Origin: Saprospiraceae bacterium
GTDB taxonomy: Bacteria; Bacteroidota; Bacteroidia; Chitinophagales; Saprospiraceae
NCBI GenBank assembly: GCA_013001805.1
Contig: JABDLW010000888.1
Coordinates: forward strand, 1 to 9,555
Direction of reading: 5' to 3'
DNA: 9,555 nt
Position numbers and translations under genes: made by a program. Shown one piece after another: positions 1 through 7,389 of the stretch (its first letter is position 1; the number at the start of each line of letters is the position of its first letter). The notes beneath the pieces are model-generated. The model saw only the letters and a list, made by a program, of their open reading frames with translations, did not search any database and had not been told where the DNA came from.

Positions 1-1163
1 AGCTAATGCGTGACCGCGGCTACAGTACATATATGTCGGGCAAGTGGCACGTCAAAGTTCCTGCCGACTATGTTTTTGATGAAAGCCGCCATATACGACC
101 CGGGATGCCGGGTGACAGTTGGGGCCGGGATGGAGGTGGTCAGCGGGTTGTTGAGGCTATTAAGAAGGGTGGTGATGTAGCAGCTGCGATGCCCATAGGA
201 TATAATCGTCCGAAAGATGAAAATGATAATTCCTGGTCTCCGAGTGATCCGTCATTTGGAGGATTTTGGGAAGGAGGTAAACACTGGAGTGAAGTATTAA
301 AAGATGATGCTCTTGATTTTCTAAAAGACGCTGCATCCAGTGAGGATCCGTTCTTCATGTACCTGGCTTTTAATGCGCCGCATGATCCCCGCCAGGCTCC
401 ACAGGAATTTGTGGATAAGTATTCGGTGGATGAAATGCCGGTACCCCAAAATTTCCTACCGGAATATCCCTGGAAGGACAGCATTGGCAACGGTCCTGGC
501 TTAAGAGATGAAGCACTCGCTCCTTATCCGCGGACAAAATATGCCGTGCAAAAGCATACTCAGGAATATTATGCTATCATTTCCCATCTGGACCAGCAGG
601 TGGGTGAGATGCTGGATGCACTGGAGGCCTCAGGCAAAATGGAAAATACTTACATTTTTTTTACAGCCGATCATGGTCTGGCGGTAGGGCAACATGGCTT
701 AATTGGGAAACAGACTTTATATGATCATAGTATCCGAGTACCACTGATCGTCTGTGGTCCTGACATGCCGAAAGGGGAAAAACGATCGCAGGATGTGTAT
801 CTGCAAGATATTATGGCCACTTCCCTGGAGTTAGCCGGCATCGAAAAACCAAATTATGTAGAGTTTAACAGCTTTCTCGACCTGGTCAAAGAAGCCAACA
901 AGGCAAGTAGCTACGATGCTATTTACGGTTGTTATATGAATTATCAGCGAATGATTCGTAAAGATGGTTTCAAGCTTATTGTCTATCCCCATGGAAAAAC
1001 TGTTTTTTTATTTGATCTGAATCAAGATCCAAACGAAATGAATAATCTCGCCAATGATCCAAATTACAGCGACAAAGTAAATACCCTATTTAATGATCTG
1101 ATCGTTCTGCAAAAACGGATGGGAGATGAGCTCGATCTTTCCAATATTCAATTAGAGTTATGA
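1..1163 (+). CDS. Sulfatase (S1 family, formylglycine-type), 5' end cut by window edge
   Basis: This is the C-terminal part (about 386 residues) of a type I sulfatase, which hydrolyses sulfate esters. The frame is open to the left edge, so the ATG at 6 is internal: the family's GYxT..GKWH block lies at residues 5-15 counted from it, and the catalytic C/S-x-P-x-R motif must lie upstream of the window. Visible family marks are NAPHDP (123-128), the metal-site block TADHG (220-224) with D222 and H223, then GKQTLYDHS (234-242) with K235 and VPLIV, and the C-terminal FDLNQDPNE followed by NNLA (336-349). Family members usually have 450-550 residues, so about 100 are missing. The substrate cannot be assigned; marine Bacteroidota use such enzymes on sulfated glycans. 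Secretion cannot be judged without the N-terminus. No strong terminator follows the TGA. The family is near certain, the subfamily unknown. Confidence 0.95.
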   Translation, partial: LMRDRGYSTYMSGKWHVKVPADYVFDESRHIRPGMPGDSWGRDGGGQRVVEAIKKGGDVAAAMPIGYNRPKDENDNSWSPSDPSFGGFWEGGKHWSEVLKDDALDFLKDAASSEDPFFMYLAFNAPHDPRQAPQEFVDKYSVDEMPVPQNFLPEYPWKDSIGNGPGLRDEALAPYPRTKYAVQKHTQEYYAIISHLDQQVGEMLDALEASGKMENTYIFFTADHGLAVGQHGLIGKQTLYDHSIRVPLIVCGPDMPKGEKRSQDVYLQDIMATSLELAGIEKPNYVEFNSFLDLVKEANKASSYDAIYGCYMNYQRMIRKDGFKLIVYPHGKTVFLFDLNQDPNEMNNLANDPNYSDKVNTLFNDLIVLQKRMGDELDLSNIQLEL

Positions 1164-1241
1164 TGTAAAGGACTTTTTACCGGATTTACGGGAATCTTTA
1201 GATAATTGGTCGTTGCGTATTTATAGAGGGTCCATCGGAGA

Positions 1242-1268
1242 TACCGCTCTCACTTGCAGAGGGAGGTA
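1242..1268. repeat. Imperfect hairpin in the noncoding stretch
   Basis: TACC (1242-1245) pairs with GGTA (1265-1268), and CTCT (1247-1250) pairs with AGAG (1258-1261), leaving a 7-nt loop and an asymmetric bulge of 1 versus 3 nt. No run of T follows on either strand, so it is not a standard terminator. It could be part of a 3' UTR structure or a chance fold. Confidence 0.3.
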
Positions 1269-1553
1269 ATAAGATCCCATATCTTTAAAATACAATTAAA
1301 TTGTGCTCAATATTGTTGGAGTTATCTCAAAAAACTGAATCTAATCCAGATTTGTTAAGCATTGCATATGAGATTTTGAATTAAAACAAAGTCTGGAGGA
1401 AATGTAAGGATTGAAAAAACTAAACCAATGATGACCAGCTCCACATAACGCAAGAGCAGCGACCGACCAAAGACCTTTGGAAAACGCTATTAAATTATAT
1501 CTTACCCACTTAATATATTCAAGCACTAAATAATTTAGAAAGTTAGATTTCGA

Positions 1554-1604
1554 TCAGCAATAAATAAAAGTGAGCAGAAATAAAGCCCGGCTTATCCTGT
1601 TCAT
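1554..1604 (-). pseudogene. 16-codon signal-peptide-like ORF downstream of the hydrolase, possible gene remnant
   Basis: Reading leftward, an ATG at 1604 opens a frame encoding MNRISRALFLLTFIYC and stops at TGA (1556-1554). It starts 29 nt after the hydrolase stop codon. A basic start, a hydrophobic run and a terminal Cys look like the front of a secreted protein or lipoprotein, although the residues before the Cys fit the lipobox poorly. The next open minus-strand frame (1526-1341) is unrecognised. This could be the decayed start of a former downstream gene in the hydrolase operon, a tiny peptide, or chance. Confidence is low. Confidence 0.2.
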
Positions 1605-1633
1605 CTTAGTTGATATTTTGAGAGTAGAGGAAG

Positions 1634-3772
1634 TTAGGGCTTACGTAACCATTCCAATGCCTTTTCTCCTATTTCGTTTTCTGTTGCTATTAATACTTGC
1701 GTATGTAATTGATCTCTATACTTTGAATAGGTATTACTGGCACTACTCTCTTCGACAAGATCACCAGCAGCATTTCTTGGATTAATAACCAGTAATTTAT
1801 CCCCGGCGAAGTGAGTAAGGAGAGGCAGGTCATATAAAGGATAAGAGCCCAATACCGCAGACATGACATACTTAGCTTTATATTTCTCAGTCATGACCAA
1901 AGATTCAAAAGAAATTAATGGATCAATTAAAATAGTTGTTTTAAATGCACTACCTAAACATTCCGCATGTAAAAGATCTGAGGTCAATGTACTCGTCGTA
2001 ATTACATGAATATCATCGCTTTCGGATATTTCATCAATAATAAATTGCCGGATTAATTCAATTTCGACGGCTCTCAAAGTCGGAATGGGCATATTAGTTA
2101 AGATGCTGGCATACCATACATTGACGGGCACACCTTCCATAATGGCATCGCCCTGCCCATATCCACCAGAAAGTTCACCAATGCCACTTAGATCTGCGAG
2201 GATGACATGATGGCCCGCATCCACCATTTGCCAGGCCAGGCTTTGGTCTTTGGCCTGCTCGTTTTTTCCCAGCGCATCAAGGAGAAGAACCGTCTTACCA
2301 GTTGGGCTCCCGGGTTTTAACCAAATGATGGGTATTGGGCTACCGCTATGCTTATTTAGTAGATACTTTTCGACAATATGATCTTGATGCGGAGTGGCAC
2401 CGGAATAAATGATCTCAGGTTTATTTGATGGTCCTTCATAATTAAGGAATCGCTTGATTTGATTTTGCAATCCTCCCCAATTAATTGTAGTGTCTTCTTG
2501 CCCCTTTCTTTTGGTATTTAATTCTGCACTGACTGATTTATTTAGTGTAAAAAGTGTTTGACTGCTAAGTTCGGGAGCCACCTGACCTACTTTTGTTACC
2601 CACAATTCTTCGACCCTGAATGTATCCACCAGTTGATCACTGGGATTTCCCGGATTATTCAGATGTTTTTGAAAGAAAGCATAAGTAGCTTCACGATTTT
2701 TTTTGGTTGATGCATGACCCGCATCGTCTTCGACCATAATAAGATTTTCTGGAGCGCCGATAAGGTCATAACCCCTTCGTGCCTCATGGTACACATCCCG
2801 TGCTCCCTGTATACTAAAGATATCTCGCGTCGTAGTCACCATTAGCGTGGGTTTGGGTGCCCGTACGTGCACCAGGTCAGTAAGATCTAAACCAGAGAAC
2901 AACATATGCTTGATGATTTGCTCGGCATCTTGCGGACCGATGGATCTTAAAAGCTTACTGTACGTGGTTAAATAACATTCCGGTGCGGCGGCGGCCACCC
3001 GGTCATCCAGCGCCATTATATAAGCAGTCTGGGTTCCCCCTCCTGATCGTCCGGTGACACCAATTCGGGTACTGTCAACTTCAGAACGGGTCATTAAATA
3101 ATCGATGGCACGGATACCATCCCAAATGAAATAGTTTGCTGGTGAAATCCCGGTAATAAAGATCTGATTTCCCGGGTACGAATGTTCCCGTGTGGGCTGT
3201 AGGTAGGTCTTTGCCTCATGATCAAAATATTGATAACGTTCTCCCTGGCCTACCGGATCAAAGGCAAAAACAATAAATCCCTTTTTTACATAATTTAAAA
3301 TCATATGTTGGTAAGTACTGCTTCTAAATCCTTCGGCTGCATGACCACTGCAGAAAAGAATGGCCGGAGCCGGTAAAGAAATGTTCTTAGGAATGAAGAG
3401 GGCTGCGGTCACATAAAATCCGGGTTGAGATTGAAAATACATTTTTTCAACGGTGAAGTCCTCCTTGATGATCGTCGACACAATCACCGGATTGAGATCG
3501 GTTTTGCTGGGAAAGGGTCCGATGAGGGCCTCCAACTTTTTTCTTATTTCTTTTTGATACACAGGCCATTTCACTGCTGTCATTTTCTCTTCGAGCCCTT
3601 CTCTGCGGGCGTTCAGTTGGATCGTCGATCGTTCTACCAATTGCTCATATAATGTGTTGGAGGGGTCTGGATACTTTGACCAATAGTCGTAAACATTAAA
3701 GTCTGATTGGGACCACACCATTGTACTATACATCCCTACGTATCCAATTATTACTAATTGCTTAAATAACAT
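1634..3772 (-). CDS. Secreted acetyl-xylan-esterase-like protein with two alpha/beta-hydrolase units
   Basis: This 712-residue exported protein is probably a carbohydrate esterase or related serine hydrolase. Residues 1-21 form a signal peptide, with likely cleavage between S21 and Q22. The first hydrolase domain (about 100-375) has an oxyanion-type CSGHAAEG (141-148), FDPVGQGER (171-179), the nucleophile elbow GRSGGG with Ser243, a likely acid Asp317 in TTTRD, and His353 in DAGH. This resembles acetyl-xylan-esterase/dienelactone-hydrolase-type proteins of Bacteroidota and Planctomycetes. Residues about 430-712 look like a second alpha/beta-hydrolase unit (VLLLDALG 495-502, VILADLSGIGE 523-533) with no G-x-S-x-G at the elbow position (ITTSTLTSDLL, 591-601), so it is probably noncatalytic. 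The ATG at 3772 gives a clean signal peptide and has no Shine-Dalgarno, normal for this phylum. It converges with the sulfatase gene and diverges from ccmC. The fold is certain, the substrate inferred. Confidence 0.88.
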   Translation of the reverse strand: MLFKQLVIIGYVGMYSTMVWSQSDFNVYDYWSKYPDPSNTLYEQLVERSTIQLNARREGLEEKMTAVKWPVYQKEIRKKLEALIGPFPSKTDLNPVIVSTIIKEDFTVEKMYFQSQPGFYVTAALFIPKNISLPAPAILFCSGHAAEGFRSSTYQHMILNYVKKGFIVFAFDPVGQGERYQYFDHEAKTYLQPTREHSYPGNQIFITGISPANYFIWDGIRAIDYLMTRSEVDSTRIGVTGRSGGGTQTAYIMALDDRVAAAAPECYLTTYSKLLRSIGPQDAEQIIKHMLFSGLDLTDLVHVRAPKPTLMVTTTRDIFSIQGARDVYHEARRGYDLIGAPENLIMVEDDAGHASTKKNREATYAFFQKHLNNPGNPSDQLVDTFRVEELWVTKVGQVAPELSSQTLFTLNKSVSAELNTKRKGQEDTTINWGGLQNQIKRFLNYEGPSNKPEIIYSGATPHQDHIVEKYLLNKHSGSPIPIIWLKPGSPTGKTVLLLDALGKNEQAKDQSLAWQMVDAGHHVILADLSGIGELSGGYGQGDAIMEGVPVNVWYASILTNMPIPTLRAVEIELIRQFIIDEISESDDIHVITTSTLTSDLLHAECLGSAFKTTILIDPLISFESLVMTEKYKAKYVMSAVLGSYPLYDLPLLTHFAGDKLLVINPRNAAGDLVEESSASNTYSKYRDQLHTQVLIATENEIGEKALEWLRKP

Positions 3773-3793
3773 AATAGCTCAGTTTAACCATTT

Positions 3794-3825
3794 CGAATCT
3801 AACTAATTTTACTAAGGAACTGAAA
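3794..3825 (-). promoter_or_regulatory. Possible weak promoter for the hydrolase gene
   Basis: Read leftward, TAGATTCG (3801-3794) matches the Bacteroidota -7 box TAnnTTTG at five of six fixed positions. About 20 nt upstream, TTTC (3825-3822) replaces the -33 TTTG. This would give a leader of roughly 15-20 nt before the ATG at 3772. The match is imperfect and was found by eye. Confidence 0.3.
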
Positions 3826-3840
3826 GTAACTCAGACAGTG

Positions 3841-3870
3841 TTTACCTGTGCACCATTTTTTGTACGTTTG
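3841..3870 (+). promoter_or_regulatory. Likely Bacteroidota-type promoter for ccmC
   Basis: TACGTTTG (3863-3870) matches the -7 consensus TAnnTTTG at all fixed positions. TTTA (3841-3844), 18 nt upstream, is close to the -33 TTTG. It ends 28 nt before the ccmC ATG, a sensible leader, and lies in the 126-bp gap between divergent genes. It would drive ccmC-ccmD and, by read-through and overlap, the glutamate dehydrogenase gene. Confidence 0.5.
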
Positions 3871-3898
3871 AAGCTTCATTTCAACATCATGGGAAGAC

Positions 3899-4945
3899 AT
3901 GAAATTTAAGGACTATTGGTGGAAGATATTGGGTGTCCTTCTCATTGCATACTCATTTGTCGCTGGGTTGCTCACACCATTGGCTCCGGGTATTGTCAAA
4001 GTGGATCCGGTTCGCAGTAGGAGTGGAGGTACAGTGCAGATGAGTGTGGTAGGTTATAATAGTCATTATAATCAAGCCGCAGTCGATGCCTGGTTAAAGC
4101 TGGATCAAAATCGGTCCATTAGCGCCTCAGAAATCGCGGTGCAAGATGCCAGGCATCTCACAGCTACATTTGCGTTACCAACATCTTTTCCTGGTACGGA
4201 CACAATCAATGTGTTGAGTCTGGTTTTATATAATGAGATAGACGGACATTCAATTCTCCCCGGTGCCATTTTTATTACCGGCAATGATGGTGGGGGCAAT
4301 GATTCACTCTGGTCTGACGACATTATTCAGGTAGATGAGGCGTCTGGTTTCCATTTTCCCTTTCGCAATATCCTGCTGGAGACCATTCGCAATACCTTCT
4401 TTCACGTTCAACTCTGGATGGCGATGATGTTTATTTTCACTGTATCACTAATTCACAGTATCGCTTTTCTGCGCAAAAGGAATCCATTGTCTGACCACAA
4501 AGCAGCAGCTTATGCTTCAGCGGGACTGCTTCTGGGTCTATTGGGTATTTGCACGGGAGCCATCTGGGCTAAAAATAGCTGGGGTGCTTATTGGAGCTTT
4601 GATGTCAAACAAAACATGGCTGCCATTGCTATGTTGATTTATGCTGCCTATTTCATCCTTCGTAGTTCTATAGCTGATCGAGATGTTGCCCGACGGTTCT
4701 CTGCTGTTTACAATATTTTTGCTTTCCTGATGCTGGTCCCGCTGCTGTACATTATACCCCGCATGACTGCCAGTCTGCATCCGGGTAGCGGAGGCAATCC
4801 CGCATTTGGTAGTGAGGATCTGGACAATACCATGCGAATGGTATTTTATCCCGCTATTATTGGCTGGATCTTGTTCAGTAGCTGGATCGCTAATGTCTAC
4901 TGGCGCTATTTGCAACTTCAGGAAAACCTGGAATCTCAACTGTGA
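3899..4945 (+). CDS. ccmC: CcmC/CcsA-type haem handling protein with inserted extracytoplasmic domain
   Basis: This 348-residue membrane protein is of the CcmC/CcsA family, which presents haem at the outer face of the inner membrane for cytochrome c maturation. Six membrane segments can be read (about 8-30, 168-190, 204-222, 239-255, 270-287, 314-334). Between segments 3 and 4 lies the tryptophan-rich haem-binding motif (W223, W228, W232, D235). Likely haem-ligand histidines are H169 in FFHV and H294 in SLHPG. Between segments 1 and 2 there is an extra domain of about 100 residues (31-130). Its alternating pattern and GGTVQMSVVGYN block (43-54) resemble an Ig/TIG-like beta sandwich; it is followed by a Gly/Asp-rich linker. 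Classical CcmC is near 240 residues, so the insertion accounts for the extra length. ccmD follows after 85 bp; ccmA, ccmB, ccmE and ccmF are not in the window. The family is well supported, the domain fold inferred. Confidence 0.9.
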   Translation: MKFKDYWWKILGVLLIAYSFVAGLLTPLAPGIVKVDPVRSRSGGTVQMSVVGYNSHYNQAAVDAWLKLDQNRSISASEIAVQDARHLTATFALPTSFPGTDTINVLSLVLYNEIDGHSILPGAIFITGNDGGGNDSLWSDDIIQVDEASGFHFPFRNILLETIRNTFFHVQLWMAMMFIFTVSLIHSIAFLRKRNPLSDHKAAAYASAGLLLGLLGICTGAIWAKNSWGAYWSFDVKQNMAAIAMLIYAAYFILRSSIADRDVARRFSAVYNIFAFLMLVPLLYIIPRMTASLHPGSGGNPAFGSEDLDNTMRMVFYPAIIGWILFSSWIANVYWRYLQLQENLESQL

Positions 4946-5030
4946 AATTTCGTTGTGTAAGGCCCGTAATTTTCACTGTACAAATAATTAAATTTCGTAA
5001 TTTCAGCTTTTTGTAAAATTTTCTTTGATA

Positions 5031-5246
5031 ATGAATCAAAAATCAGCGCTGCTTTGCATCCTATTTATGACTCTGTCATCACCCTGGCTGAGGGCTGCCG
5101 ATACCGGTGAGGATTTCTTTCAGGCGATTGGCAAGATGTATGTGGTAGTAGCGGTCATACTGCTGATTTTCATTGGCTTAGCATGGTATTTGTTCACGCT
5201 TGATCGCAAGATCAGTCGATTGGAAAAAAAGCAAAAATATGAGTAA
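5031..5246 (+). CDS. ccmD: CcmD-like small membrane protein of cytochrome c maturation
   Basis: This small protein of 71 residues probably partners CcmC in passing haem to the chaperone CcmE. It starts with a signal-peptide-like stretch (1-22, ending LRA), then a short extracytoplasmic piece with the family-typical FFQAIGKMYVVVAV (29-42), one membrane helix (about 36-57) and a basic cytoplasmic tail DRKISRLEKKQ. That pattern matches CcmD-family proteins of Bacteroidota and the position after ccmC supports it. I chose the ATG at 5031 over a TTG at 5025 because it gives a clean signal peptide. An N-terminal signal peptide is not present in classical proteobacterial CcmD. The 3' end overlaps the next gene's start by 8 bp, which suggests translational coupling. 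Confidence 0.8.
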   Translation: MNQKSALLCILFMTLSSPWLRAADTGEDFFQAIGKMYVVVAVILLIFIGLAWYLFTLDRKISRLEKKQKYE

Positions 5247-6660
5247 AAAACCTGAACCTAGTTTCTACGAGAGTGTCCAGCAAAATTTTGATCGGGCTGC
5301 TACCTTTACCAACATTCCCGCCGGATTACTGCAGCAGATAAAAGTCTGTAATTCAGTCTATTATATGCAGTTTCCAGTAAAAATTGGAAAAGAGTATAGA
5401 GTCATTGAGGCCTACCGAGTACAGCATAGTCATCACCGGTCGCCTACCAAAGGCGGTATCCGCTTTAGCCAAAAGGTGAGCCAGGAGGAAGTGATGGCAT
5501 TGGCATCATTGATGACTTATAAATGCGCTTTGGTCGATGTGCCATTTGGAGGCGCCAAAGGCGGTGTCAAGATATCCCCTAGAGATTATACATCGGATCA
5601 GTTGCAGAAAATCACACGCCGCTACACTACTGAGTTAGTAAGAAAAAATTTTATTGGTCCCGGTATCGACGTGCCTGCACCTGATTACGGCACCGGATCA
5701 CGGGAAATGGCATGGATACTTGACACCTATCAGACTTTTAAAGGTGGCGAGATTGATTACGCAGGCTGCGTGACTGGAAAACCGGTATCACAGAATGGCA
5801 TTCGCGGCAGAGATGAAGCGACTGGTCGTGGTGTTTTCTACGGCATCCGGGAGACTCTCCATGATAAGCAAATCTGTAAGCACCTCAACATCACACCGGG
5901 TACCGAAGGCAAAACCATGGCTATTCAGGGATTGGGAAATGTAGGTTATCATACGGGTCGAATTTCACAGCAGGAGGGAGGTTTCAAGATAATCAGTATC
6001 GCCGAATATGAGGGAGCTATCTACAGTGACGCAGGCATCGATATCGAAAAATTGTTGATTCATCGTAAGAAGACGGGTTCCATTCTTGATTTCCCCGGGG
6101 CAGAAAATATGGATCAACGAAAGCAGACCCTGGAAGTGAAATGTGATGTACTGGTTCCGGCTGCTTTGGAAAATCAGATTCATCGTGAGAATATGAAAAA
6201 GGTCAAAGCTCACATAATAGCGGAAGCAGCCAATGGACCGGTGACAGCTGTGGCAAATGACTATCTTATGAAAAAGGGAGTCGTAATCATCCCGGATATG
6301 TATCTCAATGCCGGTGGGGTGACCGTATCTTATTTTGAATGGTTAAAGAATTTATCACACATGCGCTTTGGACGTATGGAAAAACGATTTGATCAAAATA
6401 CTTATACCCGCCTGGTGGATTTGATTGAAAAGCAATCGGGAAGATCTATTAACCAGAAAGAAAAAGATGTCATCGCAAGAGGAGCAGATGAGATCGACCT
6501 GGTGAGATCTGGCCTGGAGGAAACAATGGTGACTGCCTATCATCAGATCAGAGAAACCATGTTGCGTAAACCCAAGATTGAGGACCTGAGGAGTGCGGCT
6601 TTTGTGAGCGCTCTGGGAAAAGTAGCCAGTGACTACATGAACATGGGCATTTTCCCCTGA
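5239..6660 (+). CDS. Glutamate dehydrogenase (Glu/Leu/Phe/Val dehydrogenase family)
   Basis: This cytoplasmic enzyme of 473 residues should interconvert glutamate and 2-oxoglutarate plus ammonia with NAD(P). Three lysines of the active site are present with classic spacing: K71 in PTKGG, K95 in TYKCA and catalytic K107 in GGAKGG. Also visible are PAPDYGTG with D149, the nucleotide-binding GLGNVG (231-236), AEAANGPVT (328-336) and NAGGVTVS with S364. The block around K95-K107 resembles mitochondrial-type glutamate dehydrogenases. NAD versus NADP preference cannot be read safely. An in-frame upstream start exists at 5200, but the ATG at 5239 gives the natural N-terminus and overlaps the ccmD stop by 8 bp. 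The gene is likely co-transcribed with ccmC-ccmD, and an Lrp-type regulator gene follows after 127 bp. I see no alteration in key residues. Confidence 0.95.
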   Translation: MSKKPEPSFYESVQQNFDRAATFTNIPAGLLQQIKVCNSVYYMQFPVKIGKEYRVIEAYRVQHSHHRSPTKGGIRFSQKVSQEEVMALASLMTYKCALVDVPFGGAKGGVKISPRDYTSDQLQKITRRYTTELVRKNFIGPGIDVPAPDYGTGSREMAWILDTYQTFKGGEIDYAGCVTGKPVSQNGIRGRDEATGRGVFYGIRETLHDKQICKHLNITPGTEGKTMAIQGLGNVGYHTGRISQQEGGFKIISIAEYEGAIYSDAGIDIEKLLIHRKKTGSILDFPGAENMDQRKQTLEVKCDVLVPAALENQIHRENMKKVKAHIIAEAANGPVTAVANDYLMKKGVVIIPDMYLNAGGVTVSYFEWLKNLSHMRFGRMEKRFDQNTYTRLVDLIEKQSGRSINQKEKDVIARGADEIDLVRSGLEETMVTAYHQIRETMLRKPKIEDLRSAAFVSALGKVASDYMNMGIFP

Positions 6661-6787
6661 TAGGACCGAAAAATAGACCTTGGAAATCACAAAATGAGAA
6701 GAAAAAGCCAAGTATTACTTTGCTTGTATCAAACAATCCCAGGACCTTAGAGTTTTATACCAAATCTTGTAAGTGAATCAATAGAAA

Positions 6788-7264
6788 ATGTTAGAAAATA
6801 AGTTAGATAAAACTGACCTGAAAATCTTAAAAATTTTACAGGAAAATTGTAAGATCACTAATTTGGATCTTTCAAAGAAAATTGGGCTATCGCCCGCACC
6901 GACTTTAGAGCGTGTCAAAAAGTTAGAAAATTCGGGACATATAAGCAGTTATCATGCTCAGGTTGATGTTGCGGCTATGGGTCTTAATGTCAAGACTTTT
7001 ATTCAGGTTTCTTTGGCATGGCATAAAGAAAATGCACTTGAAAACTTTATCGCTAAGATAAAAAGTGTCGACGAAGTGACCGAATGTTATATAATTACCG
7101 GAGAAGCTGACATATTGTTGAAAGTTGTCTGCAAGGACATCCCAACTTATGAAAATATTCTTTTTCGGACACTGTCCCAGATTGATGAAATCGAAAGGAT
7201 GAAAACGCTCATGACACTGTCGACTGTGAAGGACTCGAAAGTACTTCCCTACGAATATTCCTGA
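6788..7264 (+). CDS. Lrp/AsnC family transcriptional regulator
   Basis: This 158-residue DNA-binding regulator has the usual length of the leucine-responsive/asparagine family. An N-terminal winged helix-turn-helix starts with LDKTDLKIL (6-14); its recognition part includes LSKKIGLSP (28-36) and ERVKKLENSGHI (41-52). The C-terminal ligand-binding RAM domain (about 68-150) shows VTECYIITGEADILLKV (97-113), the strand pair around the effector pocket. Such proteins form dimers or octamers and usually respond to amino acids. The gene lies 127 bp after glutamate dehydrogenase on the same strand, so control of nitrogen or amino-acid metabolism, including that gene, is plausible but not shown. The ATG at 6788 follows an A-rich stretch with no Shine-Dalgarno. 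The 6661-6787 gap contains TTTG at 6719-6722, but I could not find a good -7 box. Confidence 0.92.
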   Translation: MLENKLDKTDLKILKILQENCKITNLDLSKKIGLSPAPTLERVKKLENSGHISSYHAQVDVAAMGLNVKTFIQVSLAWHKENALENFIAKIKSVDEVTECYIITGEADILLKVVCKDIPTYENILFRTLSQIDEIERMKTLMTLSTVKDSKVLPYEYS

Positions 7265-7389
7265 TATCTTGGCAGTGATGCATCTCCATGATATGTCAGG
7301 CTTCTTGCCTTGGTAAAAATGCGATTTTAAAAAAGGCTGGTGATGCACGGCTTATTTGATTTCTGAATTGAAATACTTCGATTACGGTA

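Larger units (their letters stand above)
1164..1633. other. 470-bp intergenic stretch between convergent genes, no convincing gene
   Basis: This AT-rich stretch separates the 3' ends of the sulfatase gene and the leftward hydrolase gene. The longest open frame (minus strand, 1526-1341, 61 codons) starts with a non-ATG codon and resembles no family I know. A short minus-strand ORF (1604-1554) and an imperfect hairpin (1242-1268) are listed separately. I see no T-tract terminator, tRNA or insertion-sequence end. It may hold remnants of a decayed gene, but no recognisable homology supports that. Confidence 0.6.

Noticed and set aside
1341..1526. Minus-strand 61-codon frame as a separate gene
   Set aside because: It has a non-ATG start, no recognisable motif, no upstream signals and odd composition; kept only as part of the possible remnant.
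1582..1594. Near-palindrome around AAGCCCGGCTT as a terminator
   Set aside because: The two arms meet with a single central base, so no hairpin loop can form, and there is no T run.
1570..1785. Plus-strand 71-codon frame starting at GTG
   Set aside because: Most of it lies antisense to the 3' end of the hydrolase gene and it resembles no family; likely a shadow frame.
4538..4939. Minus-strand 133-codon frame inside ccmC
   Set aside because: It is antisense to conserved membrane segments of CcmC and shows no motif.
5020..5027. TTTCTTTG before ccmD as a promoter -7 box
   Set aside because: It ends 3 nt before the ATG, leaving no leader, and lacks the A of TAnnTTTG; ccmD is more likely transcribed with ccmC.
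7297..7309. AGGC-TTCTT-GCCT hairpin after the Lrp gene as a terminator
   Set aside because: The stem has only 4 bp and no T-tract follows closely.
7276..7347. GTGATGCA occurring twice (about 7276 and 7340) as an operator repeat
   Set aside because: Only 8 bases are shared, spaced by about 64 bp with no further similarity; chance is adequate.
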